Below are positions 25,563 through 35,283 of a stretch of 64,000 bases of DNA, one piece after another. A model generated the notes under the pieces. It was not told the origin of the DNA and made no database searches. It worked only from the letters and a program-made list of their open reading frames with translations. The translations under genes and the position numbers were made by a program. Location of the stretch: positions 310,001 to 374,000 of the forward strand of contig JBGAJN010000001.1 of assembly GCA_044224905.1 (NCBI GenBank), in the 5' to 3' direction. How positions within the stretch are numbered: the stretch's first letter is position 1; each line of letters opens with the position of its first letter. Origin of the DNA: JBGAJN01 sp044224905. GTDB taxonomy: Bacteria > Verrucomicrobiota > Verrucomicrobiia > Limisphaerales > JBGAJN01.

Positions 25563-26885
25563 TCAGACAAACGCCGCCTTCACGGGCTCGCCCATGTCCG
25601 TGATCGGCACGGGGCGGTCGCCGTCGTGGAGAACTTTCGCGGGATTGATGCCGAGCGCGGCGAAGATCGTCGCGTGCGCGTCAGGAACGGAGATCGGATC
25701 TTCGATCGGCAGCTTGCCCAACTCGTCGGTGATGCCGATGGCGCGGCCGGTTTTCAATCCGCCGCCCGCGAGCGCGATGGTGAAGGACTTGCCCCAATGC
25801 CCGCGTCCGCCGCCGGCGTCGAATTCCGGCGGGCGACCGAACTCACTCGCGACCACCACGAGCGTCTTCTCCAGCAGCTTGTTTTTCTCGAGGTCGAGCA
25901 CGAGCTGACTCAACGCCTGATCGAGTTGCTGGATGAGGATGTGTTGATTCTTCTGACCCTGGTTGTGTGTGTCCCAGCCGGTGCCGTTAATGAAATTGAG
26001 GTTGAAGGAAACTTCGACGAAGCGGACGCCGGTTTGCACGAGGCGGCGTGCGAGCAGGCAGCGTTGGCCGAACTCATCGCCGAACGACTGGCGCAAGCTC
26101 GACGGCTCAGCGGCAAGGTTGAAGGCTTTCATGAAGTCGCCCTTCGCGAGCGAGAATGTGCCGGTGATGGAGTCGTCGTATTCCGTGATGGCCTTGTCAG
26201 TCGCGTGCTTGGCGCGGTAGCTGGCGCGCATTTTCTCCAGCAGGTTCTCGCGATCGGAGACGCGCATCGTAGAAAGATAATCGGGCCGCGTAAGACCGGC
26301 GGGGCCCTTCTCCGTATCGGTGAGATAAACGAAGCCGTGCTTCGCGCCGAGGTAGCCCGGACCGCGCATCGGGTTCGGATAACCGATCAGCACGTAGGGC
26401 GGAATGCCGCTGCCCGCGTTGCCGAGCTGATGTGAAACCAGCGAGCCGATTGACGGATAAACAATCGTGCCCGTCGGCCGGCGACCGGTGTGGACGAAAT
26501 TCGTCGCCGCGGAATGTTCGTCGATGATCGTGTGATTCACCGTGCGGAGCAGGACGAAACGGTCCATGAGATCGGCCGTGTGTTTGAGATGCTCGCAGAC
26601 CTGCACGTCGCGGACGGCGGTGTTGATCGCCGGATAGGCGGAGCCAGCGATCTTCTTCACGGGATCACCAAGTCGCTTCGGATCGAAGGTGTCCACGTGC
26701 GACATGCCGCCAGCGAGCCAGAGGAAGATGCAATGCTCAGCCTTGCCCTTGGGGAAACTTTTCTTCGCCGCAGCTGAAACGCTCAGGGGAGAAAGGCCGG
26801 CAAGACCAACGGCCGCCGCGCCCGCGCCCGTACGGGCAAGGAACTGGCGGCGGCTCAATGCTTCAATCATCGCGTTCGTATTCAT
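25563..26885 (-). CDS. DUF1501 family protein, Tat-exported (second copy)
   Basis: A 440-residue DUF1501 protein. The signal SRRQFLARTGAGAAAVG (about residue 11 onward) is a canonical twin-arginine motif and ends near SVSAAA. Landmarks are LWLAGGMSHVDTFDPK, QRCLLARRLVQTGVRFVEV, WDTHNQ, VASEFGRPP and GRGHWGKSFTIALAGGG; these His/Asp-rich blocks match those of the phosphatase/sulfatase-like fold. It is 21 bp downstream of the LamG-type DUF1549/DUF1553 gene, so the two are one operon. It is more divergent from the other two DUF1501 copies than a recent duplication would give, which suggests pairs with distinct partners. Confidence 0.9.
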   Translation of the reverse strand: MNTNAMIEALSRRQFLARTGAGAAAVGLAGLSPLSVSAAAKKSFPKGKAEHCIFLWLAGGMSHVDTFDPKRLGDPVKKIAGSAYPAINTAVRDVQVCEHLKHTADLMDRFVLLRTVNHTIIDEHSAATNFVHTGRRPTGTIVYPSIGSLVSHQLGNAGSGIPPYVLIGYPNPMRGPGYLGAKHGFVYLTDTEKGPAGLTRPDYLSTMRVSDRENLLEKMRASYRAKHATDKAITEYDDSITGTFSLAKGDFMKAFNLAAEPSSLRQSFGDEFGQRCLLARRLVQTGVRFVEVSFNLNFINGTGWDTHNQGQKNQHILIQQLDQALSQLVLDLEKNKLLEKTLVVVASEFGRPPEFDAGGGRGHWGKSFTIALAGGGLKTGRAIGITDELGKLPIEDPISVPDAHATIFAALGINPAKVLHDGDRPVPITDMGEPVKAAFV

Positions 26886-26906
26886 ATTGCGTATCTCGGA
26901 TAAATT

Positions 26907-29900
26907 TTAGGGAACAAACAAAAACTCCGGCGAGTTCACCATCGCCCACAGAGCGTCTTCCATCCGCTCGCGCCACTCGGCGCGCAGGCGCGGCGTGGGT
27001 TCGTCGCCCTTCGCGGCTCGCTTGGCGGCTTCAAGCTTGATGTCGGTGGCCTTGTCATTGAGATGGTTCGACCAGCTCACTTGCAGCGTGCGGTCGTATT
27101 CCTTCTTCAACGACTTCGGTGGCGCGGGCAGCACGCGCTTCTCGTAGCCGCTGCTGAGTTGCTGCGTGACCATCTCGCGCTCTTCAGTGGTCGGCGGACG
27201 CGAGAGGACGCGCAGGAATGCTTGTTCGATCAACGCAGGCAAAGGCTGATCTTTCACGCTCAACTCCGTGAGCGCCGAGTCATCCGAGAGGCGCGTAATG
27301 CGGGCGTTGGCCATGTCGCCGTTGGCGAGCGCGGCGGGCTGGAGGACGTTGGGCGAATCGTCGCGGGTGTTGCGCGCGTTCTGCCGCGCGTCGCGCCAGC
27401 CGAATGTGCCGAGCAAATCCGCTATGGCCTGCGCCTTGGGCAGCGCAAGCGCAGGACGGTCGCGGTCGTTGGCAAAGCCGGTGAACTCCCACGAGCGACG
27501 CGGCACGCCGAAGTTTTGGAAATCTTTCGCCGAATGCACCGCGTCGTTGTCGAGCGTGAGCACCTCGGTGTCGAAGTTTTTGCCCACGACGGCGAAGAGC
27601 GAATCCACCGTCTGCTCGGCGGTCATGCGGCGGCGCGCGGGCGAGGCGAACAGGCGATCCTTCGGCTCATCGGACTCGGGCACCTGCAGACCAGCGACGC
27701 GTTGATACGTGTGCGAATTGAGAATGAGCGACGCGACGTGCTTGGTGTCGTAATCGTGCGTCATGAATTCGCGCGCGAGCCATTCGAGCAGCTCGGGATG
27801 CGACGCTTTCGCCGTCTCCCAGTCCTCGACCGGTTCCACGAAGCCCCAGCCGAGGTAGCTTTTCCAAATGCGGTTCACGATGACTTTCGCAAAGCGCGTG
27901 TTGCGCGGGTCGGTGATGAACGCGGCGAGTTCCTCGCGATGACTCTTCGGGTCGCGAAGCACGCCGTCGGGCAGTTTCTCGTTCATCGCCTTGGTGAGCG
28001 TCCAGGCCGGCGGAACTTTTTCGCCGGGATTCAGCGTTACGGTTACGAGCCGGCCGACTTTGATGTTCGCGTTGGCTGGAATCGAACTGCTCTTGGGCAC
28101 TTCCTCACCGTCCTGCTTGAGCATCGCGGCGAGACTGAAAAGATCTTTCTGTTTGAAATCGTGATACGGCGCGTCGTGGCAGCGGGCGCACATGAGATTC
28201 ATACCAAGGAACGCCTGCGCGACGATCTGACCGCGATCGGCCATCGGCACGTCATTCTGCGACGCGATGCCGAAGCCCGCGGGGCCGCCGCCGTAAACAC
28301 TGCCTTCCATCATCACCAACTCAGTGGCAAAGCGATCCATCGGCTTGTTGTCCGTGAGGGATTCATGAATCCAATAACGGAACGGTCCGGTGTTGTTGAG
28401 CGTGGGCTTGAGGATCGACGGATTCTCCGCAAGCACGTCCTGCCAGTAACTGACCCAATGATCCGCCCAACCCGGCTCCGCGAGGAAACGCGCGATCGCG
28501 TTGGCGCGCCGCTGCGGGCTCTTGTCGCTGGTGAACTGACGAATCTGATCCGGTGTCGGCGGCAAGCCCACGGTGTCGAGCGCGACACGTCGGATAAAAC
28601 TGTAATCATCCGCGAGCGGCGCGGGTTTCACTTTCGCGGCTTCGAGCTTCGCGCCGATGAAACGATCCACGTCGTTCTGCACGGTCGATGCATCGGAAAC
28701 CTGCGGCACCACCGGCGCGGGAATTTTCGCGAGCGCGCGGCGCGCGAGTTCGTGGCGCATCGTCCAATACTTCGTTTCTTCCGCGGCGACCTTGGTGCGA
28801 TTCTGCGCATTCAAGCTGTCGAGCTGCGCGCGGCGATCGTTCATGTAAGCGGTCCATCCTTCATCCGTGTGCTGAATCTTCGCCTTCGGCGCGAGGAGGA
28901 AGAAGAGTCCGTCTTTGTTCTGCACGGTGACGGAAAGTTCGCCAACATCAGGCCGGAAATTTTTCGAGCCAATGAATGACTCGAACACGAAAAGTTGCTC
29001 ACGCCCGTCGGACTTGATCGTGGCCCACGTCTCGGTGTGACCCATGCGCGCAAAGCGCAAACCTTCAGGAAGATTCTCCGGCGCGGGCGGGACGGGTTCG
29101 TGACCGTCGGTGCGCGGCTTGAGGAACGGCGTGAGTGCGACAAGTTTGTTGTCCACGAAGAGGCGCGCCGATTGAAGTGAACGCAGCATCAGCTTGTGCT
29201 CGCCCTTCGGCAGCGTCACCAGCGCCGAAGCACGGACGAGAAACGGCGACGAGCGGTCGACGCGCACGCCCTTCGGAGAATACTTGTGCGGCACGTCGAC
29301 GAAGCCAAACGCGGGGACAGTGTAAGTTTCGACCGGCTTGGGAGCGGTGAAATTCCATGTGCCGACAGCACCGAGGTTCTCGACGATTTCCACGCGCACT
29401 TCGCCCTTCGGCAAGTCGCGACTGAATACCGGCGGCGCGGGCGGAACGAAATTGAAATGCTTCTTCACGTCGGACGCCGCGAGCGCCTTGCGGTAGATGG
29501 CGACCTCGTTGATTTGTCCGTGGAGGGTAGAGTCGATCTTGCCGCCCATTGCGGAACCGATCCAGAGGTCATCATCGTCCACGACTGGAGCGGCGTCGGA
29601 TTTGCCACCCATGTCCCACGTGCCCTTCACGGGTTCGCCGTCGATGTAGCCCTTGAGGCTGTCGCCCTTGCCGAACGTGTAGGTCAGCACGAGATGATGC
29701 CAGCCGGACGCCGGCGCGAAGCCGTGCTCCGAACTCCAGCGATGCCAGTGCGTGTCCTTGTCGTCCGCCTTGGCAGGCTTCTCCGCGTCGCGGAAAAGGA
29801 ACATCAGGCGCGCCTCGTTGCCAACGCCGTGCAGGCGCATCGCGTAGTTTTGATTCTGCGCTTTCTCGCCCTTTTCGCCCGTGCGGCCCTTGCTGACGAT

Positions 29901-30317
29901 GTAAACCATCTTGCCGCTCTTGAGTTCGTTGACCGACACCCAGGCCTCAAGCGTGAGGCTGTCGCCTTTCTTGAAATCCAACGCGCTGTTCGCGCCCGGA
30001 TCCTTCACCGTGATGTGCCCGGCCTTCTCTCCAAATGCCGCGGCGGTGCCGTCATTGGAAAAATCCGGGAAGATCTCCGGCTTCTGCGCAGGCGCGGCCA
30101 GTTTCACGGCCCCCTCGACGGCGCCATTCAGCGCGGCGGCCTCTTTGCCCGGCGCAAGATTCGCGATCGTCGCAGCATCGGTGTCATTCAAACGCCAGTA
30201 GGCGATCGGCTTGTCGGCCAGCACGAGGTCGGCGTAGCGCGACTTCTTCGCAGCCGTGGCGGCGAATGGCGATGCAAGAACGAGCGCAAGGAGGGCGGAG
30301 AAAATTAGGCGCGGCAT
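26907..30317 (-). CDS. LamG-DUF1549-DUF1553 secreted protein
   Basis: From the ATG at 30317 this is a 1136-residue protein whose start (MPRLIFSALLALVLASPFA) is a clear signal peptide; the longer frame to 30476 adds 53 residues ahead of it and is rejected. A LamG/concanavalin-like domain fills about 25-280 (YADLVLADKPIAYWRLND at the start, GQINEVAIYRKAL at its end). A beta-rich segment follows (about 290-440), then a helical linker, DUF1549 (about 540-770) with CARCHDAPYH, and DUF1553 (about 840-1120). Unlike the other two family members it has no N-terminal cytochrome domain, so only the central CxxCH is left. The LamG domain suggests glycan binding. It is upstream of its DUF1501 partner. Confidence 0.88.
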   Translation of the reverse strand: MPRLIFSALLALVLASPFAATAAKKSRYADLVLADKPIAYWRLNDTDAATIANLAPGKEAAALNGAVEGAVKLAAPAQKPEIFPDFSNDGTAAAFGEKAGHITVKDPGANSALDFKKGDSLTLEAWVSVNELKSGKMVYIVSKGRTGEKGEKAQNQNYAMRLHGVGNEARLMFLFRDAEKPAKADDKDTHWHRWSSEHGFAPASGWHHLVLTYTFGKGDSLKGYIDGEPVKGTWDMGGKSDAAPVVDDDDLWIGSAMGGKIDSTLHGQINEVAIYRKALAASDVKKHFNFVPPAPPVFSRDLPKGEVRVEIVENLGAVGTWNFTAPKPVETYTVPAFGFVDVPHKYSPKGVRVDRSSPFLVRASALVTLPKGEHKLMLRSLQSARLFVDNKLVALTPFLKPRTDGHEPVPPAPENLPEGLRFARMGHTETWATIKSDGREQLFVFESFIGSKNFRPDVGELSVTVQNKDGLFFLLAPKAKIQHTDEGWTAYMNDRRAQLDSLNAQNRTKVAAEETKYWTMRHELARRALAKIPAPVVPQVSDASTVQNDVDRFIGAKLEAAKVKPAPLADDYSFIRRVALDTVGLPPTPDQIRQFTSDKSPQRRANAIARFLAEPGWADHWVSYWQDVLAENPSILKPTLNNTGPFRYWIHESLTDNKPMDRFATELVMMEGSVYGGGPAGFGIASQNDVPMADRGQIVAQAFLGMNLMCARCHDAPYHDFKQKDLFSLAAMLKQDGEEVPKSSSIPANANIKVGRLVTVTLNPGEKVPPAWTLTKAMNEKLPDGVLRDPKSHREELAAFITDPRNTRFAKVIVNRIWKSYLGWGFVEPVEDWETAKASHPELLEWLAREFMTHDYDTKHVASLILNSHTYQRVAGLQVPESDEPKDRLFASPARRRMTAEQTVDSLFAVVGKNFDTEVLTLDNDAVHSAKDFQNFGVPRRSWEFTGFANDRDRPALALPKAQAIADLLGTFGWRDARQNARNTRDDSPNVLQPAALANGDMANARITRLSDDSALTELSVKDQPLPALIEQAFLRVLSRPPTTEEREMVTQQLSSGYEKRVLPAPPKSLKKEYDRTLQVSWSNHLNDKATDIKLEAAKRAAKGDEPTPRLRAEWRERMEDALWAMVNSPEFLFVP

Positions 30318-30493
30318 ATTTGTTGGACGCAATTTCAAGTGACGGCAGTGGAACGAAATTGACAGAGCGAGGACAAGAGAACAATGGCCCTTTGGGGCTA
30401 AGCTCGAGTCACCGAGGAAATACAACTGCCGGGCCGTCGGCAGCTTCGGCTTGCGGGTGAGCGAATTTTCTGACATCGTTCCGCGGTCAGCCG

Positions 30494-32947
30494 TTGCAAC
30501 CGTCTAACGATTTGAAGACCGTCGGACTCATTCTTTTCAGCCGCCGAGCATTCCTCTGCGGATGGATGCTGGCTGGAATGCTGGTTACCGCGAAGGCCCA
30601 GCAAAAGTATCAGGCGGCGCCTCCCGAAATCCGCGAAATCCTCGACGCTCCCGCGACGCCAACCATTTCCCTCAGCCCGACGCACGACCGCATGTTGATC
30701 GTGCAGAGCGTCCGGTATCCACCCATCGCCGACCTTTCCGCGCCGATGGTCAAGCTGGCTGGCCGTCGCATCAATCCCAGTAACAATGGACCACATCGCA
30801 CGCCGCGTTACGCGAGCTTGACGCTCAAGCCGCTGCCCGACGGGAAGCCGCGCAAGGTGCAGGTGTCCGCCAATTCCAAGCTCGGCTTCCCCGCGTGGTC
30901 GCCGGACGGAAAACATTTCGCCTTCGTCCGCTTTGCCCAGATCTCGGTGGAGCTGTGGATCGCCGACGCCGAGACCGGCGCAATTCAGCGCTTTAAGAAC
31001 ATCGCGCTGAACGCGGCATTCGGGGAGCCGTTTCAATGGTTGCCCGACAGTCAGACGATTCTCTGCCAGACAGTGATCGCCAATCGCGGCCGGGCGCCGG
31101 CCGACGCCAAGGTCGCCATCGGGCCGCTGACGCAGGAAACGACGGGCAAGTCCGCACCTGCGCAGACGTATCAGGACTTGCTCGAAACTCCACACGATGA
31201 GGACTTGTTCGACTATTACGGCTCCTCGCAACTCGTGCTACTCAACATACGTTCGGGCGCAACGACCCCGCTCGGCAAGCCGGGGATTTTCAACTCCTAC
31301 GATCCATCGCCGGATCAGCGGTACTTCCTCATCGAACGCATGCACCGGCCGTACTCATTTTCTTTGCCGGCCACTTATTTCCCACGCGACGTCGAAGTGT
31401 GGGATCGCACTGGCAAAACGGCTTACAAGCTCGCCAGTCTTCCGCTCGCGGAGGAAACCGCGCCCGGCGGTGCGGCCACCGGACCGCGCAGGTACCAATG
31501 GCGGCCCACCGCGCCCGCAACGCTGACATGGGTCGAAGCGCTCGATGGCGGCGATCCCAAAAAGAAAGTCGCGTTCCGCGATCGCGTGATGATGTTGCCG
31601 GCGCCATTCACTGGAGCGGCCGAAGAACTCGCCCGCACCGAGTTTCGTTATTCGACGATCGTTTGGAGCGAAGACAATTCCATCGCTCTCCTGCGCGATT
31701 ACCAAAGCGGCAAGCGCTGGGTAAACACCTACGTGATCAATCCGAACGAACCTTCGCAACCGCCGCGCCCGCTCTGGAGCAACTCCACGCAGGATCGTTA
31801 CAACGATCCGGGCACACCGCTGATGAAGACTCTGACCAACGGAGTTCGTGTCATGCGCGTGCACGAAGGCGGAATTTTTCTCGTTGGCCAGGGCGCTTCC
31901 CCCGAAGGCGACCGTCCGACACTGGACCGCCTCGATCTCACGACGCGGCGAACGGAGCGGCTGTTCCAATGCGACGAACGCAGCTTCGAATACGTCGTCG
32001 CACTCGCGAAGGACGACGGCTCGCAATTTATATCGCGCCGCGAATCGGCTCAGGAATCGCCGAACTACTTCCTGCGCACGCCGCACAACGACGCGAAGAT
32101 CGCCATCACTGCGTTTCCGGAGCCGCCAGCCAAGCTGCGCGGGATTCGTAAACAGATTGTGACCTACGCGCGTGAAGACGGCGTCCCGCTCTCATTCACG
32201 CTCTACCTGCCGCCTGACTATGAGCCAGGCCAGCGCTTGCCAACGCTTCTGTGGGCTTACCCGCGCGAATACAACGACGTCGATACCGCCGGTCAGGTGT
32301 CCGGGTCGGCGAATCGTTTCACTTCAATCACCGGACCGAGCCAGTTGTTCTTTGCGCTGCGCGGTTACGCGGTGCTCGATGGAGCCACCATGCCAGTGGT
32401 CGGCGATCCCAAGAACGTGAATGACACATTTCTCGAACAGATCGTGGCGAGCGCCAAGGCGGCCGTTGAGAAAGCCGTCGAGATGGGCGTTACCGATCCG
32501 GGTCGCGTTGGCGTGGCCGGGCATAGCTACGGCGCATTCATGACGGCGAATCTTCTCGCGCACTCAGATCTGTTTCGCGCCGGCATAGCGCGCAGCGGCG
32601 CCTACAACCGCACGCTCACACCGTTTGGATTCCAGAATGAAAAGCGCACGCTGTGGGAAGCGCCGGACATGTATTTGAAGAATTCACCGTTCCTCGCGGC
32701 GGACAAAATTAGGGAGCCGCTGCTCTTGATTCACGGTGAAGCGGACAACAACACCGGAACCTTCCCGTTCCAGAGTGAACGTTTGTTTGCGGCGGTGAAG
32801 GGCCTTGGCGGCAAGTGCCGTCTGGTGATGTTGCCGTATGAAGCGCACGCCTATGAAGCGCGAGAGTCCGTCGAACACGTGCTTTGGGAAATGGTGACCT
32901 GGTTCGACAAATACGTGAAGCACGCGGGCGAACCGGCGCCACAGTAA
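30494..32947 (+). CDS. Prolyl-oligopeptidase-fold serine protease, glutamyl endopeptidase (S9D) type
   Basis: An approximately 817-residue serine peptidase with an N-terminal beta-propeller and a C-terminal alpha/beta-hydrolase domain. The triad is visible: Ser678 in GHSYGAF, Asp751 in GEADNN and His785 in EAHAYE (numbered from 30494). The block ARSGAYNRTLTPFGFQNE and the overall order match the S9D glutamyl endopeptidases known from plant chloroplasts and bacteria. There is no ATG at the start of the frame: TTG at 30494 or TTG at 30512 (giving MKTVGLILFSRRAFLCG) are the options. The second gives a compact signal with SRRAFL, compatible with Tat export. It diverges from the LamG-DUF1549 gene across 176 bp. 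Confidence 0.87.
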   Translation: MQPSNDLKTVGLILFSRRAFLCGWMLAGMLVTAKAQQKYQAAPPEIREILDAPATPTISLSPTHDRMLIVQSVRYPPIADLSAPMVKLAGRRINPSNNGPHRTPRYASLTLKPLPDGKPRKVQVSANSKLGFPAWSPDGKHFAFVRFAQISVELWIADAETGAIQRFKNIALNAAFGEPFQWLPDSQTILCQTVIANRGRAPADAKVAIGPLTQETTGKSAPAQTYQDLLETPHDEDLFDYYGSSQLVLLNIRSGATTPLGKPGIFNSYDPSPDQRYFLIERMHRPYSFSLPATYFPRDVEVWDRTGKTAYKLASLPLAEETAPGGAATGPRRYQWRPTAPATLTWVEALDGGDPKKKVAFRDRVMMLPAPFTGAAEELARTEFRYSTIVWSEDNSIALLRDYQSGKRWVNTYVINPNEPSQPPRPLWSNSTQDRYNDPGTPLMKTLTNGVRVMRVHEGGIFLVGQGASPEGDRPTLDRLDLTTRRTERLFQCDERSFEYVVALAKDDGSQFISRRESAQESPNYFLRTPHNDAKIAITAFPEPPAKLRGIRKQIVTYAREDGVPLSFTLYLPPDYEPGQRLPTLLWAYPREYNDVDTAGQVSGSANRFTSITGPSQLFFALRGYAVLDGATMPVVGDPKNVNDTFLEQIVASAKAAVEKAVEMGVTDPGRVGVAGHSYGAFMTANLLAHSDLFRAGIARSGAYNRTLTPFGFQNEKRTLWEAPDMYLKNSPFLAADKIREPLLLIHGEADNNTGTFPFQSERLFAAVKGLGGKCRLVMLPYEAHAYEARESVEHVLWEMVTWFDKYVKHAGEPAPQ

Positions 32948-32996
32948 ACCGCTACCGTGGGCATTTCCGGCCTCCGACTGGGACAACTCCCAAACC

Positions 32997-34502
32997 TTAG
33001 GCAAACTCGGACAATTCTCGAACGCGTTCCGGATGCCGCAGCTTGCGCAACGCGGCCGTTTCAATCTGCCGGATGCGCTCGCGGGTCAGTTGATAGCGGC
33101 GCCCGACTTCCTCCAACGTCCGCTCAACGCCATCGGTCAGGCCGAAACGCAACTCCAGCACCTTCCGCTCGCGGTCCTTTAACGTCGCGAGCACGGAGGC
33201 GAGTCGCTTCCGGAGCAAAGTGACGCCAGCCAGATCGTGCGTCTCCTCAGCCGAGGTGTCGGCGACAAATTCCTCGAGAATCGAATCGCCGCCTTCACCC
33301 ACGAGCGACTGCAGGGAGATCGGCGCCTGCGTGTAACGCATCAGCACCCGGATTTTTTTGAGCGGCAATTCAATCTCATGCGCGAGCTCCTCGGCTGACG
33401 GGTCACGCCCAAATTCCTGATGCCACTTTTCCCGTAAGGCAACGAGCCGGCTCACATCACCGATCAAATGCGCCGGCACCCGGATCGTGTGCACTTGCTC
33501 CGAGACGGATTGGGCGATGGTTTGCGAAATCCACCAACGCGCGTAGGTCGAAAACTTGAAGCCGCGGCGATACTCAAAACGCTCCACCGCCTTCATCAGC
33601 CCGATGTTCCCCTCCTGGATCAAGTCGGACAACGGCAGGCCGCGACCCGCGTATTTTTTGGCGATGAAAATCACCAGCCGTAGATTTGCCAACACCATGT
33701 GACTCTTGGCCTGACTCGCCTTGGCGAGGAACCAATCCATCTGCTCGCAGGCCAGAAGAAAATCCGGAAGCGACATCCGCACGATTCGCTCGAGCTCCGC
33801 CACACGCGCCGGATCAGCGGGCGCCGATTGCAAGGCGATGATGCGATCGCGCAGTCCCGACGCCACCACGGCAGTTTCCGCGACGAACTCCTTCTTGAAA
33901 TGGAACCGGTTGAACTGCTCCTCGAGCTTTTGCTGGTGATCGCTCAGGCGCGTGGATAGATCCTCGCGCTGGGTCGGGTTTACCGTGTATTGCCAATCCA
34001 TGAACGTCCGGTCTGCCGCGTCATCCAGCTCTCGAAGCTCGTCGGCCAGCTTGCGGAGCAGCTCCAGGCAAGCCGGCCGGTCAGCGAGATCTTCCTCCGG
34101 CAACATCCGGTCGAGACGCTCCTGCGGCGGAACCGCAGTGAGTTTCTCCACGACGGCAATGTGTTCCTTCGCGGCGAAACCGAATCGGCAGACGATCCGG
34201 CTCAATTCCATTTCGGCGGCCTCGATGCTCTGGCAGGTTTCCACCATCTCTTCGTAGGACATCGGCGACAGATCCCAAATCTGGCGCAGATACATCTGCA
34301 AAGGGTCGTCGAAAAGATTGTCGGCCTTGGGTGCGGCAGCACGTGATTCGGATTCCGGCGAGTCATCGGCAATCGAAAGTCCTCGCGCAGCGACAATCAC
34401 CGGCGGGAATTCTTCAGCCGGAACTGGCGCGAACGGCGGCCAGCTTCCTGATGGCGCGGACATTGGTTCGATGTCCGCTGGTATGGTGGTGGCTTTGACC
34501 AT
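32997..34502 (-). CDS. Second RpoD-like sigma-70 factor with a divergent -10 region
   Basis: A 501-residue sigma factor (ATG 34502; the frame is open to 34622). Region 1.2 is DDPLQMYLRQIWDLSPMSYEE (about 60), the non-conserved region is like that of the main sigma in this window, region 2 has LANLRLVIFIAKKYAGRGL and IQEGNIGLMKAVERFEYRRGFKFSTYARWWISQTIAQS, region 3 is SAEELAHEIELPLKKI and region 4 has ERTLEEVGRRYQLTRERIRQIE. Region 4.2 is standard, but region 2.4 differs from the primary form (TWWIRQAIT) at several promoter-contacting positions. It lacks a full region 1.1. It resembles a group 2 (alternative primary-like) sigma. It lies apart from any anti-sigma gene. Confidence 0.9.
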   Translation of the reverse strand: MVKATTIPADIEPMSAPSGSWPPFAPVPAEEFPPVIVAARGLSIADDSPESESRAAAPKADNLFDDPLQMYLRQIWDLSPMSYEEMVETCQSIEAAEMELSRIVCRFGFAAKEHIAVVEKLTAVPPQERLDRMLPEEDLADRPACLELLRKLADELRELDDAADRTFMDWQYTVNPTQREDLSTRLSDHQQKLEEQFNRFHFKKEFVAETAVVASGLRDRIIALQSAPADPARVAELERIVRMSLPDFLLACEQMDWFLAKASQAKSHMVLANLRLVIFIAKKYAGRGLPLSDLIQEGNIGLMKAVERFEYRRGFKFSTYARWWISQTIAQSVSEQVHTIRVPAHLIGDVSRLVALREKWHQEFGRDPSAEELAHEIELPLKKIRVLMRYTQAPISLQSLVGEGGDSILEEFVADTSAEETHDLAGVTLLRKRLASVLATLKDRERKVLELRFGLTDGVERTLEEVGRRYQLTRERIRQIETAALRKLRHPERVRELSEFA

Positions 34503-34886
34503 GCGAATCAAAACTTGCTGACAAACTTGGTGTCGGTTCACGCCCGTCGACTTTTCCCGCTGTCGGGCGACAGAATGCTTCGAAGAAACTACGAAGCTGA
34601 TCTCGTACCAAGCGTTCCGCATTACTCAGACGAATCCGGCGCTGTGCAGTTACCAGCCGTTTTCAAAACTCGCCCTCGTTGAGCAGATAACTGGGTTACC
34701 ACTCAGGGTAATTCACGACTCACAATCCGGCAAACGCGTGCGTAAAGCTCACACATCGCCGCGTCAGACTCACACTCGATTTTGGCGAAGAAGGAACCGG
34801 AATTGGTAAATCTTTCGCGCATCGATTTCGCGACGAAACGGTGAGAGACGCTGGCCAACTCCGCGAGGGTTCGGTAGCCTTTCGAC
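34503..34886. other. Intergenic region between divergent genes (sigma factor and rhodanese)
   Basis: This 384-bp stretch holds the upstream regions of both genes. A 61-codon minus frame (34703-34888) and the N-terminal extension of the sigma frame (34503-34622) are open but show no recognisable protein features. I see no convincing promoter boxes, repeat or RNA structure. Confidence 0.5.
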
Positions 34887-35255
34887 ATGGATCACTCGCC
34901 TGGATTTTTGAAACTCGTCAACGACGCCAAATCGCGCGTCGAAGAAATCACGATTGCCGAAGCCCGTGCCCGACTAGCGGCTGACCCCAAGGTCGTGCTG
35001 ATCGACGTGCGCGAAGACGGCGAATGGCAGGCCGGCCATGCTGTCGAGGCGAAGCACCTCGGCAAAGGCATCATCGAACGCGACCTCGAGAAGGCTTATC
35101 CCGATCCGAGCACGGAGATCATCATGTATTGCGGCGGCGGCTTCCGCTCCGCACTCACGTGCGACGCCGCGCAGAAGATGGGTTACAAGAACGTCAAGTC
35201 ACTCATCGGCGGCTACAAGGGAATGGTCGCCGCAGGCTGGCCGATGACGAAGTAG
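34887..35255 (+). CDS. Rhodanese-like single-domain protein
   Basis: A 122-residue rhodanese homology domain, probably cytoplasmic. The family's blocks are ITIAEARARLAADPKVVLIDVREDGEWQAGH at the start, then AKHLGKGIIERDL and the active-site loop MYCGGGFRS, where the Cys accepts sulfane sulfur. The six-residue loop CGGGFR has the size used for sulfur rather than phosphate. The end YKNVKSLIGGYKGMVAAGWP is typical. No sulfur-metabolism neighbours exist here. Likely a sulfur-carrier or persulfide enzyme; partner unknown. Confidence 0.9.
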   Translation: MDHSPGFLKLVNDAKSRVEEITIAEARARLAADPKVVLIDVREDGEWQAGHAVEAKHLGKGIIERDLEKAYPDPSTEIIMYCGGGFRSALTCDAAQKMGYKNVKSLIGGYKGMVAAGWPMTK

Positions 35256-35283
35256 CGAGACCGGCAGCCCGACCAGCTCCGGA

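Noticed and set aside
34703..34888. A 61-codon minus frame upstream of the rhodanese gene
   Set aside because: No signal, helix or family feature; it covers the promoter area of the rhodanese gene.
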